Shown here in pieces: positions 32,490-64,000 of a stretch of 64,000 nt of DNA. The stretch's first letter is position 1; each line of letters starts with the position of its first letter. The stretch is from Isoperla grammatica (lineage: Eukaryota > Arthropoda > Insecta > Plecoptera > Perlodidae). The notes beneath the pieces were generated by a model that saw only the letters and a list, made by a program, of their open reading frames with translations, was not told the origin of the DNA and ran no database searches. The stretch is from contig OX246746.1 in the NCBI GenBank assembly GCA_945910005.1, forward strand, positions 24,114,681 to 24,178,680, in the 5' to 3' direction. Made by a program: the position numbers and the translations under genes.

Positions 32490-34310
32490 TCATTGTAGAT
32501 TAAAGAACTTTTGTTCAATTTCTTAGTTGCATGAAATACAACAGTGTCAACTCCATAAACACAAACAATCTCATTGACATGACTTAAAAATGACAGAGCA
32601 GTTTGAATAGTAATTGTATAGGTAGGTAGCAAAGGAATCATTTTTTGTTCACATTTTTTTTTTTAAGTAGTGCAGGCCCACATATGTAACTAATAATACA
32701 TCAAGGTAGGACAAACATTTTGCAACGATGAAATTGAAAATTCTTCGTAACTCCCTCTTTCAACTGTTAATTACTATGCATATAAAATAAGCATACTTCA
32801 AGAGGTAAAGTAATGAAATTACAAGGCAACTATTTAGTCCAGTCAATATAACAAAATATAAAAAATAACCTACACACACACACACACCCCCCCTGCTTGG
32901 ATGAAGCACGTATCAGAGGCACATGGACGATAGAGCAAAGTAAATTCAAGTTCAATCTAGTTTCAAACTTTACAATCAGTCAATTTTATTACTATCAGAG
33001 CACTAGACAGGAGAAACTAGTGTCATTTGCTGTCTTATCGTTTCCATCGATGCGTGATTAGTGCATGCGCGCACGTGTAGGCCTATGTGTAGCCGATAGC
33101 TTAAATAATGGAAGAATTTATTCATTTCAACACGATGCATAATTGTTTGGTTTCCTCCTTCAGCCTGACCACCAACAATGGAATGAAATACAACATGGAT
33201 CAGGGTAACACATAATCATTAATAGGTGGACACTGTTATCCTGTCCAGTTGTGTCAGTACTTAGTATATATTTCGTCTTTTCACAACTTGTGGCCTCCCG
33301 TCTTTTTACTCGCCCGCCCAGCCCATCGACGTAAACTATCTTATCTATCTTACCCTAGAAGGTGAGATTTGGGATTAAGTGGGCACGAGGCTAAAGCAAG
33401 AGTCAAACTCGGTAGCGATGCAATCTAAACGGGAAACAAATGCCCGAGAATTACATGAGATGTATGGGGCAGGAGGACGAACAATGAAGCTAACATGTTT
33501 CTATGATCTAGTATGGCATTAAACATGCGTTGATGAGTACACATTAAATTTAATGACTGTAGATTTTGTCTCGTAGAATGTTCTGTAGATCTATCCATAA
33601 TTCACCAGACTAGTCCCAACAGACATATAGCATCCTTGCAATACTATAAAAATATAAAAGCCATAAGAAAATAAACATACAATGTAGATCCTAAAAAATT
33701 CAAGAGACATGATTCGAGACCCATACTTTTGCTAGCTAGAACTATCGTAACTGAATAGTACTTGACATTCATCCACTCACGAAAAATTAAACGTATGCAC
33801 AAAAATGTTTAATAAGAAAACATTCACAAAAGAAAAAAAATTATATAAAACAGCATTGTTAGCATTAACATTACAGTGATGTATAAAAACGTAAGCTCCT
33901 GCAGCTTACAACTCAAATATGAGAATATCAATTGTTTTGAGAACAACATTTCCTCCCCACAATTCTCTATACAATCCTCTACTCTGTTGAGCATTACAAC
34001 TAAAATAACATGGTCTAACAATAATGACGGTATCTTTTGTAACATTTTTTGCTAGATTATCACAGTCAGAATATAACTCTTGCAATTAGAAAAATATCAA
34101 TCATTAACAATGCTCTCATACCCGCTGTGGCTTATTGCACATGGCCATATTGTCATGATCCCTGAACTTCCATGCAGACTGGAAACAGTATCTCATATAA
34201 TAAGTAAATTTGTCATAATTTAAGTTTACTTTAGGTACACATGATTCAAATATATTAAAACACAAGCATGCTAGCGACTGTATAGTTGCTACCAAAGCCT
34301 GTCTTCTTGT
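32490..34310. other. Non-coding interval
   Basis: It holds a (CA)n tract near 32873-32887 followed by C-run. No gene, repeat pair or terminus was recognised. Confidence 0.5.
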
Positions 34311-34728
34311 TAGAGATGTGCTTTTTTAGCATTAAATTTAAAACTAATTCATTTAACATTTACCTTTGAAAAATCAGCAGCAGCCACACAAATGTTTTCT
34401 TGTTAGCGGCCCTACTCAGCGTTTTACTGGAAAGTGGATATTACTTGCCAACTTGAATCAAATTTATGCGAAATTGAATTTTTAAAATTATTTTCTATAT
34501 AGTATATAGTAAGACTAAAAATTTCAATTTAATGTTCAATTGGTACAAATTAGCTGCTTTTAGTGTAAATTGGAAAAACACAACCTACTTTAGCATTAAG
34601 TAGCAATAGCAATTTAATGAAAATGATTGGATAAATAAAAAATAAAATTCAAAATTTTGACAAATTAACTAAAAACCCATTTTCGGCACCTTCAGCACTC
34701 TAGTTTTACCTAAAAAAGCACATCTCCA
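34311..34728. mobile_element. hAT-type MITE just 3' of the Rel stop codon
   Basis: The flanks are CTTCTTGT (34303-34310) and CTTATTGT (34729-34736), 7 of 8 identical. The ends are TAGAGATGTGCTTTTTTAG and, inverted, TGGAGATGTGCTTTTTTAGG. The interior is rich in GCATTAAATTTAAA and TCAATTT words. It starts about 136 bases beyond the Rel stop, so it probably lies in or next to the 3'UTR. Confidence 0.8.
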
Positions 34729-34864
34729 CTTATTGTACTATAAGGGCTGTTCCATGTTTCCCAGCAGACACGAGCACATTAACACTTCAAGGCCAACCTT
34801 TCAATGAATCTCTGTGAAACCGTTTTGTACATGATCATTTACTAGGCGCATTTCACGACCGTCA

Positions 34865-57755
<22,891 letters not shown>

Positions 57756-60700
57756 CTACAAAACACAATCAACAAGTTAGAATGCACAAGCGAACAAATA
57801 ATGCTACAAGATAAAGATTGGCAAGTCATGTTTGATAAGGGTATTCAAGATTTCTAAGCAGATTATGCACATAGACTGAACAAACAGATTACTCTCTTAA
57901 AGTTCATTGCTAAACTTAGAAAATCATAGACTGTATGTAGGTAAAGTCACATTAAAGTAATTTCCCTGCCTAAGAATTGTGTGGGTGGATGCCTCAGTCA
58001 ATCTGGGATCGATAGAATCGTGGATCTATTGGTTACGGCAATGTGTTGCTTATTTGGATTTTCAAGAAGAATATCCATTTGCAAAGATTGCAGTGCACGA
58101 AGGCAGGCGAGCCGAACAAGCTCGGTAAGGAGTTATTATGAGCGTTTATTTTTGGGTGCAGATACTGTACGTCTAAGCAGTCACACTAGAGCATATGCTC
58201 TCTGATGTGTAGGAAGCAGAACTATACGAAGACTCCTGATCCAGATACGGAATGTCTAGACAATGTACATTTAATTATTTATATAGCATAGGGCTAAGCA
58301 TTGACAATTGGATTAATTCAATAAAAATAATCACATTTTGTTAAATCATGTTTTTAAAAAGTTTTGTTTTGTAATTGAAAAAATGAAACTAATACATGTA
58401 ATTGTTATATTTTGTAAGGGCTAAATATGTTTCTGAAGGTGATGTTTTAGACAGATTATACATATATTTTGCATGTCATAATGACAAAAGTTGGCATGTC
58501 CTAAACTGAACATGAGCACTACCCTACATTATGCTGCAAAAAATGGCAATGCAACGCATTTAACCAACCTAGACCAATTGAAAGTTGTAATCAATCCTTT
58601 ATCATCACTATTTATCAATAGGCAATTAGGCCTACCTATCATATGACACAATGCTAACTCTACTGCAATCTAGTTAGCTAAAATTAATGACAATGTTATG
58701 TAATATAAGAATTCAGTCCACAACTAGATGTTGGTAGTAAATGTGACCTACTCTACTACACTTCATCCAAATCCAATCAATAATCATCATGCTGCCTAAA
58801 GTTGATATTTTTTTAAAATTACATGTTAATTCAATTCCAACATTAGTTTTATTAACTATATTAGTTTTATTACCCATATGATAGCTATATGGTTATCAAT
58901 TTACTAGGTTTTACCACCCAAACAAACAATAGCCTACTGTAGCCTAGTTAAAACCTGACTAAATTCAGGCAGAGGGATACACTATTTATAAAAACACCAT
59001 AGAATTACCGCTATTTATCACCTCAAGGCATCATATTAAAACAGTGAGAATGCAGCAAACGGCTCTTTTAAGCACTATAGACCGAATGCTAAATATTTCT
59101 GATACTATAATAAGTAGGCCTAGGCTAGATACTTTGTTTATTTAATCCATAATTATTATAATAGGTAGCCTAATCAAAATTTAATCAAAATAACAACCCT
59201 AGACTACTGATAATAATAATATAAATATTTTGCATACAGTCTGTAGTGTTCGATTCTGATTTGGTGTACAGCATTTTTAGATAGGCCTAATTAAAAATAC
59301 GGTAATCTCGTACAATTTTAATTCAGAGAAAATATCCCTCAGCCGCAACCCTCAAGGCACATTCAATTAAGCATGTAGCTAGACCACTGGTTAGACAATC
59401 AAAACAAAATGTGGACCATTTTTCAACACAACTTTCGAGCACATTGGATACTATTCAACAATGAAGGTTGCAACAAAGTAACATGCCTACCTACACTCGC
59501 ATTAATGCATTTAGAAGTGTGACAAGCACAGAAGAAAATGCACATGGTAGTGGACAAGACATGATGAGTTGGTAGATATAGGACCTTGAGTCTTAGAGGA
59601 GTATGAAATGAAAGAAGAGACGGGGGAAGATGGCAATGTTGACAAAGAACACTGCAAGCACAGAGAAATGGATGAATATGGGAGTCGTCATGTCAACATG
59701 AATACAAGTCAGGGAGAGTAGTCAGTAACAACAGAATCAGGGCCATCAAGATGCAAGTTAGCGCAGATACAAATCAGAGGCGGAGTAGTCTACCAAGCAT
59801 CAAGGGAGATAATCTATATCCATACATAAAACTGTACTTGATGGCATTTTTGGTTTAAGAAAGTGGTGATGTGCTAGTTTGAAACATATAGGGTGAGGGA
59901 TTTACCTCAGATTACCTCCCCCCCCCCCCCCCACATGTATTGCTTTTTTTGGCTTTTAGGCACTTACTGTCATTCTTCGGCAGTCGGTACCTAGGCCTAC
60001 CTATTTTTACTCCTGGCACTCAAGCAAATTTAACTTACCGTATCTTCTTACGGTAGTTCAAATTAAACATAGGCCTAACTATTTGCCGATATGTTATTTT
60101 GTTCATCTGTGAACTGTACTTTTTATGTTATTATTACAAATAACTACCCAACACTGACAATGAGTGTGTTTTAGCAACATGCTTCAATATTACAGATTCC
60201 TCACAAAATGGAATCAGATGTGATTTAAATACAGTATTTTCCCAACAAACTATCATTATTTAGGCTACTGTCCTACTTATTACTATGCTACACAACCTCA
60301 CTTATAAAATATAGCATGACATTTAGGTACAGGCAAGAAATAGCAGTTAAACACATTTAAGTGTTGCATTCATTGCCATGGCTCAATGCTAATGAAGACA
60401 ACCCTTTTAGCCTAAATTACTCTGCATTTTCTAGCCCAATTTATTTGCTGTCTGTGGGTGGCAATAGGCATATTGCCTAGATATCACTTTTTCTTATTGG
60501 TCAACTCCATTATTTACAGTGAAACCAAACTTACTCTTCTAGTGGCCAGCATATAAATGTAAAAAATGTATTAACTAACCAAAAGTGCATTGTATAGGCT
60601 AAGCAACGATGTCAATGTATTTTTCTACCTACAATAAATTAGTAATTTTAGTAATTTTCCTGAAGGAGATTAAATAAATAAAGTTCCTAATTTTCTAGGC

Positions 60701-60884
60701 AGGACCAGGGGTCCGGGTAGGTATGAAATATGTTAGGCTACCGGTAGTCTATATCAAACCCTAAAATAGATAAAAATAGGTATGGTTATAGAAGTTAGCG
60801 AGTACGAAATATGGAACTAATTGGTAATTAGGTACCTGTTTACTACTATTTGAATAGAATGGAGACTACATTTTTTTTAAACTA
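57756..60884. other. Probable large 5' intron of Rel, no exon found
   Basis: AT-rich sequence with AGGCCT words. The C-run at about 59920-59935 and a strong GTAAGTTAAA donor near 60040 (minus) are the only landmarks. That donor leaves phase 2, which does not fit the exon at 57755. Confidence 0.4.
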
Positions 60885-61040
60885 GATCTAATATCCATTT
60901 CATTATAACTGAAGGCATACATACTAGGTGTTGATCGATCGGACAATTAAAGAATGGAACAAGTTGCCTGGGAGGGTAGTTGGGCAGCATTGCGTAAAGA
61001 ATTTTAGACGGAATCTCATTCAGGGTGCGGGTGGGGAGGG
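60885..61040 (+). pseudogene. LINE reverse-transcriptase C-terminal scrap
   Basis: A plus-strand reading gives EWNKLPGRVVGQHCVKNFRR, matching the (V)I(D/E)xWNxLPxxVVxxxSVxxFK end of CR1/RTE-type LINE ORF2. It is short and broken. Confidence 0.5.
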
Positions 61041-61679
61041 ATGAAATTACTAAATTTTTACTAACTAACAAAAAGGGGTATTATAATATTGAGGGTTGTA
61101 ATTGTTTTAATTAGTGGCCACAATAATTAATGTTTTTAATAACTATTTTATACTAGTATTGCTTGTGATTTTGGTACTTTTACTCAAGTGGACAATGGGC
61201 ATATAGGCTTAATTTAGGCTGATGCCTTGCATTGCTATTTTTATGGACGACCGATTAGTGGTTTTAATTATGGACTTGGGCCGTGGTCTTAACAGGGGGA
61301 TGGGGAGACTGTACCTAAATCATGAGGTAGGGGGGTAAATTTTATTTTGATACGAACATATAACAGATGCCCACTTACTAAATCTTGGGGGGAGGGTTGC
61401 CTCTGCCACCGGGCTATAAGGCCCAGCCGCAGAAGAGGGAGCTACTACTACTTGATTAAGCTTAGGCTACCATCTAGTAATTTCAAAGGTAATTTGTTTG
61501 TTGCAGAAAGCCTGCACACTTGGCTAAGTACAAATAACCACCAACAAATAAATTTAGGCCTACTAGCCTACATTGTTTTGCAAACAGGTAGGCCCCTACA
61601 GACTGACATGGAATTACATTTAAACTAGAACTTTACACAACGTAATTTATTTTATTTATTGCCAAGAGCTCCGAGAAGG

Positions 61680-61950
61680 TAGGAATTAAATTGTCCAAGT
61701 ATTCACTGCAATGGGGTGACCATGTGGATGGGCTGGTAAGGAAAGGGATGAGAAGCTTAAACTTCGTAATGCGTATGCTGAGAGATGTAGACAGAGAGCT
61801 AAGAGGAAACGGACATAAAATGCTGGTCAGATCATGAGTTGTGTAATGTATCGGTGGATTAGAATCCCTGTACGGCTAAGGACAAGGTGGCATACGAGTC
61901 GGTTCAGAGACATGACTGCTAGGTGAGTTATAAAATATGTAAGAACGACA
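61680..61950 (+). pseudogene. LINE reverse-transcriptase thumb-region scrap
   Basis: A plus-strand reading gives LQWGDHVDGLVRKGMRSLNF, then VMRMLRDVDRELRGNGHK, resembling the LxWxxHVxxLxxKAxRxLGFLRR block of LINE ORF2. A following broken piece retains LVRS and YG motifs. It cannot form one copy with 60885, because their order is reversed. Confidence 0.5.
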
Positions 61951-62439
61951 CGAAGAAGAGAACTTCCGATTTCTTCCGATTTTTGAATCGATGTCATCTA
62001 CCACTTTAAAAGCCTTGCTTTATTAGACATAACCATTAGCTTGGCACAACAATAAAAAAATATAAATCTTTATTTTAAAAGCATGTGTAAACCAGCATTG
62101 TATGGTTGCACTTGTACAGCTTGTACTAGTATCAAATTAGAATGGCCTGCATTCAATGGGGGTTGAGATGTGCATGGGGTTCTACGTACACATACAGCGT
62201 TAAAAATATGATGCAGGCATATGTCTAGTAAAAGACCTAGCCTACGTTAAATGATGAGTAGGCCACAAATGTGTGCAGAATCATTGGCTGCAATGTTCTA
62301 GGCAAGTACGCTGGCTAGGTCTAGGGCTTAGTTAGAGGTGCCCACTAGACCTAGGGCTTTGGATTTTTTGGATCATGCAGGACAAATGCGATATCACCTA
62401 AGCTTAGGCCCTAGACAGGTCCACCAACTAAAATGACAA

Positions 62440-62530
62440 GATGAGTTATAAGTAGGCCTAGCCCTAGGCCTAAGCCCTAAGCCTAGAATTAATAGAATTA
62501 GATAGGCCTAGGCCTAGATCTAATATCTAG
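62440..62530. repeat. Cluster of AGGCCTAGGC words
   Basis: At least six AGGCCTA or CCTAGGC words occur in 90 bases. Similar clusters lie at 1955-1980, 2940-2975, 17255-17275 and 17635-17670. Confidence 0.8.
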
Positions 62531-62681
62531 GCCTAGCCTAACCTAGATGCAACGACCAACATGAACCAGTTAACTTCATGCACAAATAAAATTCATTCCA
62601 CAGTAACAAAACTGATTATTCTAGTAAGGCCTAGGGCCCCTACACACCCAAATGGTCCATTTCTTTCCAACTTCTTCAGTA

Positions 62682-63105
62682 GGGCCTAGTATCAACAGTT
62701 GGCCTGTAAATAAGGATGTCACTAATGAAGACCTGTGCATTCCCCAAGTTCACTTCTTGGATAAACTTATCAAAATACTCGGTTGAGATATCCTTAAAAA
62801 AAAGGAAGAAATTGTAACTAGACCCACTTTAGGCCTAGATCCTTAAAATAAACAAGGTTAACCTGACTTCTAACTTTTAACATGTTGTGTTTATTCAAGT
62901 AAATTAATGCATGAGTCACGATTTGATGTAGTAGCGTACTAAATTTAGAATAAACATACTTATGTTTGCTTGTGCGAATATTATCAAATAGTTTCCAGTA
63001 GCATACCTCAACCATGAATCTGTTGTAGTAATATAAACACGACGGTATCTGTCTCTCACCTCACAACGAATGAAGGCACTTTGAGGTTGCAAAAACAACT
63101 TGTCA
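62682..63105 (-). CDS. Possible 5' exon pair of an unrecognised gene
   Basis: On the minus strand an ATG at about 63015 gives MVE and a GAG/GTATGC donor (63007). The acceptor TTTTTTTTAAG then opens DISTEYFDKFIQEVNLGNAQ and VFISDILIYRP, ending in TGA at about 62680. Phase 0 is kept. The peptide looks like protein but I do not recognise it, and its end could also be a splice. A second frame through the first exon (CEVRDRYRRVYITTTDSWL) is open but would stop soon after splicing. Confidence 0.3.
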
Positions 63106-63359
63106 AGGTCTTCAACACTAGGCCTATTGTAGATATCTCGTATTCAAACTACGAGACGAAATGACAATAAGAAACGGACGTATCACCTCTTCACAACTCG
63201 AGTGATTTTCCTCAGCTGAATAAAACTGCCGATATCATTACTTCCTAGCAGCTTTCAGAGCACACGCCAACACTGCTACACACGGCGGACACGACCCAGT
63301 ACAAAGTATTTTTGGAAAAGATGACCAAAAACTTTTTCTTGGAACTGTAATGCTGTAAT

Positions 63360-63480
63360 AGATCTGAATTGTTATTGGTCGAGCGGATCACGTGACCGCC
63401 AGCCTGTGTCTCTCCCGGCGGCAACTGTTCACACGATGCCTGTACGACGGCGCGTAACTCAAATCGCATCAACGCGAAAC
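63360..63480 (-). promoter_or_regulatory. Promoter-like CpG-containing block
   Basis: An inverted CCAAT box (ATTGGTC), GATCACGTGACC (an E-box of CLEAR/USF type) and several CpGs cluster within 120 bases of otherwise AT-rich sequence. It sits upstream of minus-strand exons at 63.0 kb and could serve that gene or Rel. Confidence 0.4.
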
Positions 63481-64000
63481 AAAACTATTAAACATGTTAC
63501 TATTCTTTTGCAGAATTGCAGCTCTAGGAGTTCATAAACCAAAAATGAATTGCATTGAACATGCAATACACATATAAATCTTTATTATGATGGTAAAAAC
63601 GGCAATAGGATAGGTTTCATTGTTGATTGCTAATTTAAATGAAAGAATATTCTCAAAAAGCCGATCGTATCTTTAAAACAACTTTTAAATCTAAATTTTG
63701 GGTAGATACCACAACTGGATATTATCAGGGTGTAAACCTAACAAGACAAAATGCAAAATTCATTACGTGAGCTAACTGCTAACTGCCGCAGACTATTCAA
63801 TTTCGGAAAATAGAGAAATTGTGATAAATTATTGTACAGGGTTTCGACCCAAATAAAATTATAATAGGAGCTCAGGATTGGGTTCAGTCAAAACTAAAAA
63901 TACGAATTCGTGTTAAGGTTCGGTAGTTATGGAGACTCAAGCTAACAAATGGGGTAACGCTGCTAAGCAATCTCCTTATCTGCGGCATTGATGATTTAAC
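63481..64000. other. Right-edge AT-rich interval
   Basis: I see no coding block, repeat pair or splice-bounded segment here. Confidence 0.5.

Noticed and set aside
57981..58205. 74-codon plus-strand frame
   Set aside because: Isolated, no recognised motif, no splice context; length is within chance.
60040..60100. Strong GTAAGTTAAA donor (minus) as the end of Rel exon 1
   Set aside because: It leaves phase 2, while the exon at 57755 needs one preceding base; the upstream peptide is not Dorsal-like.
63245..63472. 75-codon minus-strand frame as Rel exon 1
   Set aside because: No donor in the required phase and no similarity to Dorsal leaders; more likely promoter/5'UTR sequence.

Overview
This is a gene-poor, AT-rich window from a metazoan nuclear genome. 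It has spliced genes with GT-AG introns and a very high density of transposable elements. The short word AGGCCT and its palindromic extensions recur throughout the unique sequence. Two host genes are recognisable. One is the first coding exon of a Me31B/DDX6 RNA helicase (minus strand, left end). The other is nearly all of a Rel/NF-kB gene of the Dorsal class (minus strand, about 34.9-57.8 kb). Both look most like arthropod orthologues from memory: the helicase begins MMTE and carries DDMGWKSKLK, and the Rel gene has a Dorsal-B type alternative tail. An arthropod, perhaps a crustacean, is my inference and has not been checked by search.

Layout. 0-2.7 kb: 5' part of the me31B gene. 3.1-25.65 kb: one large nest of mobile elements. 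A decayed Ty3/Gypsy element (LTR remnants near 3.1 and 25.6 kb, pol remnants at 3.5-3.94 and 23.34-25.3 kb) is split by a hAT-type element. That element is split by a second hAT-type element with a perfect 8-bp target duplication, and the second element's transposase dimerisation region is itself split by about 17.4 kb. The inner material holds a second Gypsy remnant, a hAT transposase pseudogene, many hairpin MITEs and, unexpectedly, two exon-like segments of an unrecognised minus-strand gene (15.45-17.94 kb). 25.97-30.82 kb: a young, gag-only LTR retrotransposon on the minus strand with PBS, PPT and LTRs about 99.5% identical over 606 bp. 31.7-32.5 kb: a possible small plus-strand spliced gene. 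34.3-57.8 kb: the Rel gene, whose introns hold a Penelope-like inverted pair, nested MITEs, a mariner remnant, long hairpins and microsatellites. 57.8-64 kb: non-coding sequence with LINE scraps, then a possible 5' exon pair and a promoter-like block at the right end.

Rel gene logic. Six exons build the Rel homology region in phase. At the end of the dimerisation domain a consensus splice donor offers two fates. Splicing gives a nuclear-localisation exon and a Pro-rich C-terminal exon (Dorsal-A type). Reading through gives an about 404-residue tail with no basic NLS exon, ending in a Tyr/Glu-rich motif (Dorsal-B type). The first coding exon was not found.
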